Position numbers and translations under genes: made by a program. Shown here piece by piece: positions 25,997 to 33,348 of a stretch of 39,477 nt of DNA. The DNA is from Sphingobacteriales bacterium (lineage in GTDB: Bacteria; Bacteroidota; Bacteroidia; Sphingobacteriales; Sphingobacteriaceae), in assembly GCA_015654985.1 (NCBI GenBank), contig JAATFW010000057.1, positions 1 through 39,477 of the forward strand, in the 5' to 3' direction. Under the pieces are notes generated by a model. The model searched no databases, was not told the DNA's origin, and saw nothing but the letters and a program-made list of their open reading frames with translations. Within the stretch, counting starts at the first letter, position 1. Every line of letters starts with the position of its first letter.

Positions 25997-26245
25997 TTAA
26001 ACACCCAGGGTCTCTTCCACATTTTCAGTAGTTCCGGCCCCCAGTCCCGACGATTTTACTGCTTTAATGCCTTTTTCAGCAAGATCACCTGCCTTCTCCT
26101 TAGATGAATCGTATAGATCATGAAGCCACTCAGCAAGCCCTTCACGGTTTTCTTCACCACTTTCAGGAGAAAATAAAAGCCCTATCACTGCACCAGCTGC
26201 AACTCCCGCAAGCAATGCTGCTATAATTTTTGATTGGTTACTCAT
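25997..26245 (-). CDS. YtxH-like small stress protein
   Basis: An 82-residue protein starting at the ATG at 26245; a frame extension upstream would need a TTG. It has one hydrophobic glycine/alanine-rich segment (about residues 6-24, IIAALLAGVAAGAVIGLLFS) followed by the PESGEENRE turn and an amphipathic helix (WLHDLYDSSKEKAGDLAEKG). This is the YtxH pattern, a family of small membrane-attached proteins often induced by general stress, with unknown biochemistry. The tail (GTTENVEETLGV) is acidic. It sits downstream of an Rrf2-type regulator on the same strand with a 180-bp spacer that contains a perfect 13-bp inverted repeat and one copy of a 39-bp intergenic element. Confidence 0.88.
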   Translation of the reverse strand: MSNQSKIIAALLAGVAAGAVIGLLFSPESGEENREGLAEWLHDLYDSSKEKAGDLAEKGIKAVKSSGLGAGTTENVEETLGV

Positions 26246-26305
26246 ATTCAACAAAGATTATTGATTTACAATTGTAAGTATAACAAAAAGAATCTTTAAG
26301 TGTTG

Positions 26306-26347
26306 AAACTAAGATAAAGTTGTTTATATGCAAGTTTATCTTAGTTT
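26306..26347. promoter_or_regulatory. Perfect 13-bp inverted repeat upstream of the ytxH-like gene
   Basis: AAACTAAGATAAA (26306-26318) and its exact complement TTTATCTTAGTTT (26335-26347) are separated by 16 bases. The element lies 61-102 bases before the YtxH-like start and 80 bases after the Rrf2 stop. It could be an AT-rich terminator for the regulator gene or an operator for the stress gene. No T run follows directly on either strand, which favours a binding site or an RNA structure. Confidence 0.5.
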
Positions 26348-26367
26348 GTATCTAAAACAATTTTATC

Positions 26368-26406
26368 GGTCTCTCATCATCCTTTGAAGAACAGTTTTAT
26401 AGATGA
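26368..26406 (+). repeat. 39-bp intergenic element, copy 1
   Basis: A 39-base sequence beginning GGTCTC, with the core CTTTGAAGAAC and ending TTTTATAGATGA. A second copy with 33 of 39 identical bases lies at 31376-31414 in the same orientation. This copy is 21 bases past the stop of the Rrf2 gene. It is too conserved to be chance between two unrelated spacers. Function unknown. Confidence 0.6.
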
Positions 26407-26427
26407 AATTTTTAAAAAGGGACTTTC

Positions 26428-26856
26428 CTACTTCAAATAATACTTATTCTCTCCAAAGGCATCTACCATTTCTAATATTGATTTCTTACTGAATTCGACC
26501 AGCAATTGGGTTCTTACAGGCTTTATCTGCTCATGCATCGGGCAGGGTTTGATATCAGAGCAGTACTTAAGGCCCATTGCACAGGCACTGAACAATTCGT
26601 TTCCGTCAATAGCCCTGATAATATCAATCAAATACACAGAAGCCGGATCTTGTATATAAAAGCCGCCATTAGGCCCTTTAACTGATGATAAAACTTTTTT
26701 CCGGGATAACGTCTGCAAGATTTTACCGGTAAAATGCATAGGCGAATCTATCGCTTCGGAAATCTCAATAATCCCGGCCTTTTCATTCCTGCTACTTTTA
26801 TAAGCTACATAAACAGCCGCTCTTATTGCATATTCGCACGATTTAGACAATAACAT
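26428..26856 (-). CDS. Rrf2-family transcriptional regulator with a three-cysteine cluster site
   Basis: A 142-residue regulator of the Rrf2 family, whose members IscR, NsrR and RsrR bind DNA through a winged helix and often sense redox state or nitric oxide with an iron-sulphur cluster. The N-terminal half has the family opening MLLSKSCEYAIRAAVYVAYK, the recognition region (FTGKILQTLSRKKVLSSVKG) and the wing GPNGGFYI. The cluster region contains Cys92, Cys99 and Cys105 (spacing C-x6-C-x5-C), one residue longer in the first gap than E. coli IscR. A cluster is therefore likely but its type is not certain. No isc or suf genes lie nearby. Likely targets include itself or the downstream ytxH-like gene. 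Confidence 0.92.
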   Translation of the reverse strand: MLLSKSCEYAIRAAVYVAYKSSRNEKAGIIEISEAIDSPMHFTGKILQTLSRKKVLSSVKGPNGGFYIQDPASVYLIDIIRAIDGNELFSACAMGLKYCSDIKPCPMHEQIKPVRTQLLVEFSKKSILEMVDAFGENKYYLK

Positions 26857-26875
26857 ATTCTTACTGATAACACTG

Positions 26876-26883
26876 CAAACCTA
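26876..26883 (-). promoter_or_regulatory. Putative -7 promoter box of the Rrf2 gene
   Basis: TAGGTTTG on the minus strand fits TAnnTTTG and lies 20-27 bases before the ATG at 26856, giving a leader of roughly 14 bases. A TTTG at 26896-26899 is closer than the usual -33 spacing. Confidence 0.45.
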
Positions 26884-26946
26884 TGATTATTATAACAAAT
26901 TCCCGCTTTTCAATTGCTTTTCCAATTGCACCAACTCCAGGGCTAT

Positions 26947-26986
26947 ATACCAAAACAGGCCCGCAATAGCAGGCCTGTTTTGGTAT
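26947..26986. terminator. Strong bidirectional hairpin terminator
   Basis: A perfect 15-bp stem ATACCAAAACAGGCC / GGCCTGTTTTGGTAT with a 10-base loop (26962-26971), carrying A4 and T4 runs within the arms. It lies 31 bp after the stop of the small histone-H1-like gene (minus strand, ending 27018) and well before the Rrf2 promoter. It is the best intrinsic terminator in the window and ends transcription of the small gene. Confidence 0.75.
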
Positions 26987-27017
26987 TCTGTCTATGGCTT
27001 AATGCCAATGGAATAAA

Positions 27018-27197
27018 TTATTTTTCTTTATTCTTAATTTCGGTTACTTCATTTCTGATATCCTGAGCCAGGGTTTTGATTTCCTGTAAAGCCTTACGTA
27101 CACGTGTTCCGGCTGCTCCACTGTTTTTGTTATAAAATTTGTCTGCATCAGTCTCTATGGAGGCTACGAGTTCTTTTAGTTTATTAAATTTTTCCAT
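27018..27197 (-). CDS. Small histone-H1-like (Hc1-like) protein
   Basis: A 59-residue protein, easy to miss because of its size. It reads MEKFNKLKELVASIETDADK followed by FYNKNSGAAGTRVRKALQEI and KTLAQDIRNEVTEIKNKEK. The KFYNK-x-S-AAGTRVRKA-QE-K-LAQ-IR core is the signature of the histone-H1-like proteins found across Bacteroidota, related to chlamydial Hc1. These bind DNA and are thought to help pack the nucleoid. It is lysine-rich and helical, with no signal peptide. A TATATTTG box lies 21-28 bases upstream and a strong hairpin terminator follows, so it is transcribed alone. This form lacks the long basic tail of Hc1. Confidence 0.87.
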   Translation of the reverse strand: MEKFNKLKELVASIETDADKFYNKNSGAAGTRVRKALQEIKTLAQDIRNEVTEIKNKEK

Positions 27198-27217
27198 AAT
27201 ATTTAAATCTTTTGTGG

Positions 27218-27225
27218 CAAATATA
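27218..27225 (-). promoter_or_regulatory. Putative -7 promoter box of the histone-H1-like gene
   Basis: TATATTTG on the minus strand matches TAnnTTTG exactly and lies 21-28 bases before the ATG at 27197. The remaining spacer up to 27356 shows nothing else recognisable. Confidence 0.5.
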
Positions 27226-27356
27226 TATTTTTAAACGAATAATTACCCACCTGCAGATAGAGAATATTGCGGCTTTTTTCCACATTTCAGGGATTTTATG
27301 CCACTTATTAACATACTGAAGCTAAATCTGAGAAAAACCAGCCCCTGACAGGGATA

Positions 27357-28784
27357 TTAACATTCGCTTAAACTGATAGGAATGTTAACGGCAAGCCCTC
27401 CTTCTGATGTTTCTTTGTACTTGGTATTCATATCTAAAGCCGTTTCCCACATAGTACAGATCACGTTGTCTAAGGATACTTTAGCCAGTTCAGGAGCACT
27501 CTGTAAAGCGAGCTGAGAAGCCGTGATCGCTTTAATGGCCCCCATAGCATTCCGTTCGATGCAGGGTATCTGAACCAAACCGCCAATAGGATCGCAAGTC
27601 ATACCTAAATGATGCTCCATTGCTATTTCTGCAGCCATCAAACATTGTGCAGCGGTACCACCCATTACTTCTGTCAGTCCTGCAGCAGCCATTGCCGAAG
27701 AAACTCCGATCTCTGCCTGGCATCCGCCCATAGCAGCAGAAATAGTAGCTCCTTTTTTAAATATGCTCCCGATTTCTCCCGCAGTTAAGAGAAACCTTAC
27801 AATATCGTCGTCTTTTCCTTCACCGATAAAGATCACATAATACAGCAATACGGCTGGTATCACTCCTGCAGAACCATTGGTTGGCGAGGTAACCACCCTA
27901 CCAAAAGCAGCATTTTCTTCATTCACTGCAAGTGCAAAACAACTGATCCAGTCTAAGATATACCCAAACTTCTTACCGCCTGTCTGTATCGCGCTTACCC
28001 ATGACTGATAATCGTTATAATTTCCCCCCGAAAGCAGCCTGTCATTAAAAGGTGCAGCCCTGCGCTGAACCTGAAGCCCCCCCGGAAGAACGCCTCCGGT
28101 ATGGCACCCACGGTAAATGCACTCTTTCATTACCTCCCATATGTTAATCAATCCGCTCTTTACCTCTTCTTCACATCTCCACAGCTTTTCATTGATCATT
28201 ACAATTTCGCTGATCTTCTTTCCTGTCTGCTGATGCCAGTTCATTAAATCAGAGGCGTAATCTATCGGATATGGCAGATGCACCTGAGCGGTTGCCAGCG
28301 GCTCTCCTCCCTCTTTCCTTACAAAACCTCCCCCTACAGAATACCATGTTTCTGATACGATCTTTCCATCATAAGTAACAGCAGTAAAGATCATCCCATT
28401 CGGATGTGCAGGAAGACATTCGTCTTTATGAAAGACGATATCGGTCAGAGGGTTAAAGCCCAATGAGACAGTGCTGTCCAGCACTATCTGTTTATCTTTT
28501 GTCACAGCGTCAATCACAGAGCCGATTATTTCGGTATCAATTGTAACCGGATCGTAACCGGCAAGTCCTAATATTACAGCTATATCCGATCCGTGCCCCT
28601 TCCCTGTTTTTGCAAGAGAACCATATAAAGAAACAGACAAACCTGAAATACATTTCAGAGACGTCCTGTCCTTAAGTCCTTTTACAAAATATTGTGCAGC
28701 TCTCCACGGCCCGAGCGTATGCGAACTGGAGGGACCTATGCCTATTTTAAAAATATCGAAAACCGAAATACGCTCCCTGTACAT
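27357..28784 (-). CDS. sdaA: L-serine ammonia-lyase (L-serine dehydratase), single chain, iron-sulphur type
   Basis: A 475-residue enzyme that converts L-serine to pyruvate and ammonia with a [4Fe-4S] cluster instead of PLP, feeding amino-acid carbon into central metabolism. The beta domain comes first ([20 protein letters not shown], about 6-25), then the alpha domain (about 190-475) with [16 protein letters not shown] and the cluster cysteines in [18 protein letters not shown] and in [19 protein letters not shown]. The C-terminal segment ends near the active site as in the family. Both domains are fused, the usual form in Bacteroidota. It is likely cytoplasmic and monocistronic; the next gene upstream on the strand is 115 bp away across a repeat-like spacer. 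Confidence 0.96.
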   Translation of the reverse strand: MYRERISVFDIFKIGIGPSSSHTLGPWRAAQYFVKGLKDRTSLKCISGLSVSLYGSLAKTGKGHGSDIAVILGLAGYDPVTIDTEIIGSVIDAVTKDKQIVLDSTVSLGFNPLTDIVFHKDECLPAHPNGMIFTAVTYDGKIVSETWYSVGGGFVRKEGGEPLATAQVHLPYPIDYASDLMNWHQQTGKKISEIVMINEKLWRCEEEVKSGLINIWEVMKECIYRGCHTGGVLPGGLQVQRRAAPFNDRLLSGGNYNDYQSWVSAIQTGGKKFGYILDWISCFALAVNEENAAFGRVVTSPTNGSAGVIPAVLLYYVIFIGEGKDDDIVRFLLTAGEIGSIFKKGATISAAMGGCQAEIGVSSAMAAAGLTEVMGGTAAQCLMAAEIAMEHHLGMTCDPIGGLVQIPCIERNAMGAIKAITASQLALQSAPELAKVSLDNVICTMWETALDMNTKYKETSEGGLAVNIPISLSEC

Positions 28785-28813
28785 TAAATTTCAGATTAAG
28801 CTTAAATGTGATA

Positions 28814-28858
28814 AGTTGCAGATTAAAAGTTCTGAGTTGAAGGCTGTAAGTTGCATGG
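28814..28858. repeat. Degenerate GTTGAAGG/GTAAGTTGCA repeats in the sdaA-dsbD spacer
   Basis: The short spacer contains GATAAGTTGCA, AAAGTTCTGAGTTGAAGGC and TGTAAGTTGCA close together. The same words recur in the spacer at 35603-35660 and, as complements (TTCAACC), at 35970-36135 and 38480-38500. They appear to belong to one degenerate intergenic repeat family. Confidence 0.45.
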
Positions 28859-28898
28859 TTTCACGACAATTTTCCGTGTAACCCCGAACGAACTGCAG

Positions 28899-30596
28899 CT
28901 ACTCAGTGTTAACCCGTTTCTTAAATTCTGTAAGTCCGCTATTCAGAAACTGCAAATAACGCGCTGCATCATACTCAGCACCAATAGGCGGTACCAGTAA
29001 AGACCCGTTATGATCAAGCAGCACATAAAAAGGCTGCGAATTAGCATTAAATTTTGATGCCTGAAAATCGCTCCATTTATTTCCTATGGTTTTTATTTTT
29101 TTCCCACTAAACCTGGAAATAAACTGGTCCGCCTCTGCAAGATCTCTCTTATCATCAACATAAAGCTGAATCAGCACATATTGGTCACGCAGCCGTTCCA
29201 GTACGTCTTTATCCGGCCATACTGAGGTTTCCATTTTCCGGCAGTTTACACAGGTATGGCCGGTAAAATCAATCATCACCGGTTTGTTAACTTTCTTCGC
29301 ATAAGCTAAACCTTCTTCATAATCAAAGAAAGCATCAAGACCAAGCGGGGCATGAAAGAGATCTGAATATTTATGTGTGACTGAACTTTTAGCGGACGTT
29401 CCCGGTGATCCGGCAAGGCTTGCAGTATAGAGGTCAAAATCCTGTGTACTCTGAGGCGGCAGATAGGCTGAAATTGACTTTAGCGGAGCTCCCCACAATC
29501 CGGGCACCATATATACGGCGAAAGCGAACGTGATGACTGACAAAAAGATCCTCGGAATAGAAATAAAACCAAGATCAGTGTCATGAGAGAATCTTAATTT
29601 TCCAATCAGGTAGAATCCCATCATGAAAGCTATTACTATCCATAATGAAAGGAATATTTCGCGGTCAAACCAGTTCCAATGATAGGCGAGGTCTACATTC
29701 GACAGGAATTTAAGAGAAAAGGCAAGCTCCAGGAAACCTAATACTACCTTGACACTATTAAGCCAGCCACCCGACTTAGGTAAGGATTTAAGCATAGAGG
29801 GGAACATCGCAAATAAAGCAAATGGAATTGCCAGCGCCAGTGAAAAGCCAAACATTCCGATAGCGGGCCCTAACAAGGCTCCCATCGTAGCTGCCTGCAC
29901 TAAAAGAGTTCCGATAAGAGGGCCGGTACACGAAAAAGATACCAGGGCAAGAGTAGCTGCCATAAAAAAGATACCGGCAACCCCCTTATTATCCGCTTTG
30001 GCATCCAGCTTATTTGCCCATGAAGACGGAAGTGTAATTTCAAATGCTCCCAGGAAGGATGCGGCAAAGACAACCAGCAAAAGAAAAAAAGCAAAGTTAA
30101 ATATTCCGTTAGCCGACAATTCATTAAGGGAATCTGCCCCAAACATCACTGTTATCAGTAGTCCGAATACAACATAAATTACAATAATAGACAGTCCGTA
30201 CAGCAGCGCTTTACTTACCGCCTGTCTCTTATTATCAGCGCTTTTTGTAAAATAGCTTACTGTCAATGGAAGCATCGGAAAAATACAGGGCATAATTATA
30301 GCTGCTATACCCCAGGCAAAACCAGCTATAAAAATAAACCAGAGCGACTTTTTTTCCTGGTTATCGTCTACCTTAGCACTAATGACAGCTTTCGAAGCCG
30401 AGGGATCATTACTGGCCGTAACTGTATCTTTATCTGATGCTAATGCAGCAGCGGTGTCTGCCGGAACAGCTTTAATATCCGTAAATTCAATATCATCTGT
30501 AGATATTGCCCCCCCGGTGCTATCCTGCGCCTTTACATTTCCTGTAAAAAGCACGGCAAACATCATACAGGTTATAAGGTATTTTAATAATCTCAT
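28899..30596 (-). CDS. DsbD-like thiol:disulfide interchange protein, membrane plus thioredoxin domain
   Basis: A 565-residue inner-membrane electron carrier that passes reducing power from cytoplasmic thioredoxin to periplasmic thiol proteins. Seen here: a signal peptide (about 1-23), a low-complexity linker, the eight-helix CcdA/DsbD-beta region (about 85-375) with its two redox cysteines Cys104 (IMPCIFPMLPL) and Cys223 (SFSCTGPLIGTLL), and a C-terminal thioredoxin-like domain with Cys449-Val-Asn-Cys452 in DFTGHTCVNCRKME. The N-terminal DsbD-alpha domain of the enterobacterial protein is missing here and is supplied by the separate gene at 30612-31058, only 15 bp upstream. The two act as one split DsbD. 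Confidence 0.93.
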   Translation of the reverse strand: MRLLKYLITCMMFAVLFTGNVKAQDSTGGAISTDDIEFTDIKAVPADTAAALASDKDTVTASNDPSASKAVISAKVDDNQEKKSLWFIFIAGFAWGIAAIIMPCIFPMLPLTVSYFTKSADNKRQAVSKALLYGLSIIVIYVVFGLLITVMFGADSLNELSANGIFNFAFFLLLVVFAASFLGAFEITLPSSWANKLDAKADNKGVAGIFFMAATLALVSFSCTGPLIGTLLVQAATMGALLGPAIGMFGFSLALAIPFALFAMFPSMLKSLPKSGGWLNSVKVVLGFLELAFSLKFLSNVDLAYHWNWFDREIFLSLWIVIAFMMGFYLIGKLRFSHDTDLGFISIPRIFLSVITFAFAVYMVPGLWGAPLKSISAYLPPQSTQDFDLYTASLAGSPGTSAKSSVTHKYSDLFHAPLGLDAFFDYEEGLAYAKKVNKPVMIDFTGHTCVNCRKMETSVWPDKDVLERLRDQYVLIQLYVDDKRDLAEADQFISRFSGKKIKTIGNKWSDFQASKFNANSQPFYVLLDHNGSLLVPPIGAEYDAARYLQFLNSGLTEFKKRVNTE

Positions 30597-30611
30597 TTCG
30601 GTACAGGTGAA

Positions 30612-31058
30612 TTACTTTACAGGAATACTGAATTCAACTTCTTCCGGAGGAAGACATTGATGATCGTTGCATACCATATATTCGAGTTTTCCTTTTACAA
30701 TGGCATTTGCAGCTTTAAGTTTTATCTTCTGCTGAAAAACCACCGACTTTTCAAAGTAGCTTACATTCATATTAAAAGTCTTTTCAAACTTGCTTACAGG
30801 TGCCGGTTCGATAGTCTTACCTGTTAAAACATAAGCCTTCGAAGGGCTAAAAGTGAAACTGGTAGCAATAGGACCGCCATCACCTACATTCAGCGAATAA
30901 ATATGCCATCCTTCATCTATTGTTGCCTTCAGTAAGATCACAGCTTCTGTTTTATTAATACGTTTAGCTGCATATGCCCATTTTACCGGTTTTAATATTT
31001 GAGCATGAAGTGCCCCGCTTAATAATACTGTTAACGTAATTAATATGAATTTTTTCAT
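30612..31058 (-). CDS. DsbD-alpha-like periplasmic domain protein (DsbC/DsbD N-terminal family)
   Basis: A 148-residue exported protein with signal peptide MKKFILITLTVLLSGALHAQ. The mature part matches the N-terminal periplasmic domain of DsbD: WHIYSLNVGDGGPIATSFTF, then a C-terminal MVCNDHQCLPPEEVEFSIPV with redox cysteines Cys130 and Cys135. This domain receives electrons from the thioredoxin domain and hands them to periplasmic partners such as disulfide isomerases and cytochrome-c maturation factors. The gene lies immediately before the membrane part of DsbD (15-bp gap, same strand), forming a two-gene operon. A perfect hairpin at 31097-31119 sits in its leader. Confidence 0.9.
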   Translation of the reverse strand: MKKFILITLTVLLSGALHAQILKPVKWAYAAKRINKTEAVILLKATIDEGWHIYSLNVGDGGPIATSFTFSPSKAYVLTGKTIEPAPVSKFEKTFNMNVSYFEKSVVFQQKIKLKAANAIVKGKLEYMVCNDHQCLPPEEVEFSIPVK

Positions 31059-31535
31059 GTTTGGTAATTTCTTCTCTTTTTTTGGATTAATTTTCTGCTA
31101 TCCGGCATTCCCGGATAGCCTGTTTATCATTCGAATCTAAAAACAGACAAATATCCGCTTTTTACCTGTTGTTCCTAAAGGAAACGGAAACATAAATGCT
31201 TTTATTACTGTTCTCTAACAATACAATTGACAGAGATCAGGAAGGTCTCCTGATTATTAGTATGTAAATAACGGCCCTGCTTAAAAACATAATTGTGCGG
31301 CTAATATACAAACATTCTGTAATTAGTCTCTCACCCTCTTACATTGCCGGATAACCAGGATGAAAATGTTTTACAGGTCTCCCGTCTTTCTTTGAAGAAC
31401 GATTTTATAGATGAGAAAATAAAAATTTATTATGCAGGATAAATCCATTCTGATTACTTTCATACATTTATAATTGTACCCGGATGTATTCAACAGAACC
31501 GGCTTTACATACTGCTTAATCAATAAAAGAGGCTC
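31059..31535. promoter_or_regulatory. 477-bp divergent spacer with hairpins and a repeated element
   Basis: This region separates the DsbD operon (minus) from the 31536 cluster (plus). It holds a 9-bp perfect hairpin GCTATCCGG-cattc-CCGGATAGC (31097-31119) in the leader of the DsbD-alpha gene, a 7-bp hairpin ATCAGGA-aggtc-TCCTGAT (31236-31254), and copy 2 of the 39-bp element (31376-31414). No protein-coding stretch or RNA gene was recognised. Promoters cannot be placed with confidence. Confidence 0.5.
31376..31414 (+). repeat. 39-bp intergenic element, copy 2
   Basis: Same length and orientation as copy 1 at 26368-26406, with 33 of 39 identical bases. Differences cluster in the eight bases after GGTCTC and two bases before the TTTTATAGATGA end, while CTTTGAAGAAC is unchanged. 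It lies 121 bases before the start of the plus-strand cluster that contains a general-stress-type protein. Confidence 0.6.
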
Positions 31536-31928
31536 ATGGAGATTAATGAATTAAGGCCAGGGAATCTGATAAAGGTTTATCCGCGTGCGAACCAGGAGGG
31601 CCTGCTTTGTGTAAAGAATATTCAGAGTATAACGGTTATCTGCGAAATGATCAGTCCCAGAAAAGGCTATCAGTTCAGGATTAAACCGGGAGAAATGTTT
31701 CCAATAGCACTTACCGCCGAATGGTTATTAAAATCAGGCTTTCTTTATTATAATGAAGGAAATGAAGAGCGGTGGACCGATAGCAAGGCACTCATCAGCT
31801 TTTATTTAACCGGCTCCCAGGGATGGTTTGACAGCGCCGGAGCCACGCTTGTCAAATATGTCCATGAACTTCAGAACGAATACCACCGGATAACCGGAAA
31901 AGATTTACCTGTTTCAGAAGGCTTATAA
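31536..31928 (+). CDS. Conserved Bacteroidota hypothetical protein, phage-associated type
   Basis: A 130-residue protein of unknown function. It begins MEINELRPGNLIKVYP and ends with KYVHELQNEYHRITGKDLPV. I recognise this as a widespread Bacteroidota family (NELRIGN... PIPLTEEWLIKFGF ... IKYVHQLQNLYFALTGEEL) that is often found in prophages, though no other phage gene is near. The middle block PIALTAEWLLKSGFLYY fits the same family. The N-terminal part looks like a small beta-barrel; no signal peptide or membrane segment is visible. It is preceded by AGAGG close to the ATG and is followed after 16 bp by the SelW-like gene, so the two are probably co-transcribed. Confidence 0.75.
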   Translation: MEINELRPGNLIKVYPRANQEGLLCVKNIQSITVICEMISPRKGYQFRIKPGEMFPIALTAEWLLKSGFLYYNEGNEERWTDSKALISFYLTGSQGWFDSAGATLVKYVHELQNEYHRITGKDLPVSEGL

Positions 31929-31944
31929 AATCTCAGATAAAAAA

Positions 31945-32223
31945 ATGAAAACACAGATCACAATCGAATATTGCCCCAAATGCGGATGGATGCTCAGAGC
32001 CGCCTATATGGCTCAGGAATTACTAACCACTTTTACCGACGACCTGCTGGGCGTACTTCTTCAACCCAGTGAAACAAGTGGAACATACCAGATCAGAATT
32101 GATGACGTCCTCATCTTTGATCGTAAAACAGCGGGGCGTTTTCCGGAAATAAAGGAACTGAAACAGATGATAAGAGACCAGGTGAATCCGGGAAAAAGCC
32201 TGGGTCATTCTGACAGGAGTTGA
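31945..32223 (+). CDS. SelW/SelT/SelH-family (Rdx) thioredoxin-fold protein, cysteine form
   Basis: A 92-residue small redox protein. It opens with beta-strand ITIEYCPKCGWMLRAAYMAQ, giving the Cys10-Pro-Lys-Cys13 motif at the end of the first strand, the hallmark of the Rdx family. In selenoprotein W the second position can be selenocysteine, and here it is cysteine, as in most bacteria. The C-terminal part has the family pattern TYQIRIDDVLIFDRKTAGRFPEIKELKQMI. The presumed role is thiol-based redox handling, with no assigned substrate. It lies 16 bp after the hypothetical gene and about 110 bp before the PNPOx-like gene, all on the plus strand. Confidence 0.9.
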   Translation: MKTQITIEYCPKCGWMLRAAYMAQELLTTFTDDLLGVLLQPSETSGTYQIRIDDVLIFDRKTAGRFPEIKELKQMIRDQVNPGKSLGHSDRS

Positions 32224-32333
32224 ATAAGTGGCAGGTTGTAAACTCTTCTTTTTTCTTTTACCTCCAATTAAATCAACTTTCTTTAAACAAAATCTGTCTT
32301 TAAAGTATTTTTAATATAATAAGAAATCTGCTA

Positions 32334-32891
32334 ATGACAAAACTCACTGCATCAACCGTTCAGGGACAACTGGAAGAAATAGATTTTATAAAAAAAGCAA
32401 GACAGCTATCAGAAAAAATTACTGGTATAAAGATAGCAATGCTTACGACTATTGATTCCAATGGCCAATTGCATAGCAGTCCCATGTATACCTTCGATAT
32501 TGAAGATGATGGAATCATATGGATGTTCGCATCAAGAGATTCAAAAAAAGCAGGCTATATTGAAATGAATCCGAAGGTGCTGCTCAATTACAGCCAGCCC
32601 GACTCAGATCTGTACGTTACCGTAAACGGTACAGCCAGCGTATCAACTGATTCTGCAAAGACAGAACAGTTATGGAGCGACCGGTATAAAGCATGGTTTC
32701 CGGAGGGAAAATCAGACAAAAATCTTTGTCTGCTGAAAATCATACCGGATGAAGCCGAGTACTGGGATACTCCTGATTTGCTTGTATCTCAGATCGTCAC
32801 CCTGGTTAAAAACACGTTAAGTGGAAATCCTTATGTAGAAGGAGAAAACAAGAAAATTGATTTCGAAGATAAGAATACGAAGCCCGGTTAA
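32334..32891 (+). CDS. Pyridoxamine-5'-phosphate-oxidase-like general stress protein
   Basis: A 185-residue protein with the split-barrel flavin-binding fold (Pyridox_oxase_2 / general stress protein 26 type). Seen here: KITGIKIAMLTTIDSNGQLH and SSPMYTFDIEDDGIIWMFAS at the barrel start, followed by SKKAGYIEMNPKVLLNYSQP and the C-terminal WSDRYKAWFPEGKSDKNLCL. Members bind FMN or F420-like cofactors, and many are induced by stress, with unknown physiological substrates. It does not have the features of true PdxH. Its stop overlaps that of the convergent deaminase gene: the four bases TTAA at 32888-32891 provide both stop codons. A TATTTTTA stretch upstream is only a weak promoter match. Confidence 0.88.
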   Translation: MTKLTASTVQGQLEEIDFIKKARQLSEKITGIKIAMLTTIDSNGQLHSSPMYTFDIEDDGIIWMFASRDSKKAGYIEMNPKVLLNYSQPDSDLYVTVNGTASVSTDSAKTEQLWSDRYKAWFPEGKSDKNLCLLKIIPDEAEYWDTPDLLVSQIVTLVKNTLSGNPYVEGENKKIDFEDKNTKPG

Positions 32892-33343
32892 AATTTCTTA
32901 CACTCAACACCAAATCTGTTTAGAAAATCAACACCTTCGTCAAAAGGCAGGCCCTTATATCCTGCATACGAATTTTTATAAATCACTTTATTTATACCTG
33001 AAGAAAAGATCAGACGCGCACATGGAAGACAAGGCGACAGGGTAACATATAAGGTGGATCCTTCCAGATCGGCGCCGTTCTTCGCCGCATACAGAATGGC
33101 ATTTTCTTCTGCATGCAAAGCAAGCGAGCAGCTCCCTCTTGTATCTCTGGGGCAGCCTTCCTCCGGCCATTCCTCATCACAGTTATGGGTACCTGCGGGA
33201 GGCCCGTTATACCCGATAGAAATAATCCGGGTATCTTTGGTAAGAACGGCCCCGACCTGCGCCTTTACGCAATGTGAGCGCAAAGCCAGGTCGGATGCCA
33301 GATTCATAAATATACTTTCAAAGCTTGGTTTAGCAGCAGTCAT
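32888..33343 (-). CDS. dCMP deaminase-like zinc deaminase (ComEB-type)
   Basis: A 151-residue cytidine/deoxycytidylate deaminase. It probably converts dCMP to dUMP, supplying thymidylate synthesis. Zinc ligands and catalytic residues are visible: His77 and Glu79 in LALHAEENAIL, and Cys105 and Cys108 in TLSPCLPCARLIF. The preceding YNGPPAGTHNCDEE, GCPRDTRGSCSLAL block is typical of dCMP deaminases and of ComEB. The final VIYKNSYAGYKGLPFDEG completes the fold. The protein is cytoplasmic. It starts 5 bp after the upstream sugar-transporter gene on the same strand, so they may be co-transcribed even though the functions differ. Confidence 0.93.
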   Translation of the reverse strand: MTAAKPSFESIFMNLASDLALRSHCVKAQVGAVLTKDTRIISIGYNGPPAGTHNCDEEWPEEGCPRDTRGSCSLALHAEENAILYAAKNGADLEGSTLYVTLSPCLPCARLIFSSGINKVIYKNSYAGYKGLPFDEGVDFLNRFGVECKKF

Positions 33344-33348
33344 ACTGT

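Noticed and set aside
29749-30177. 142-codon plus-strand frame inside the DsbD gene
   Set aside because: Antisense to a well-supported membrane protein; its composition mirrors hydrophobic codons of that gene.
31536-31928. Prophage at the phage-type hypothetical gene
   Set aside because: No integrase, structural, lysis or replication genes in the neighbourhood, and no attachment-site repeats were seen.
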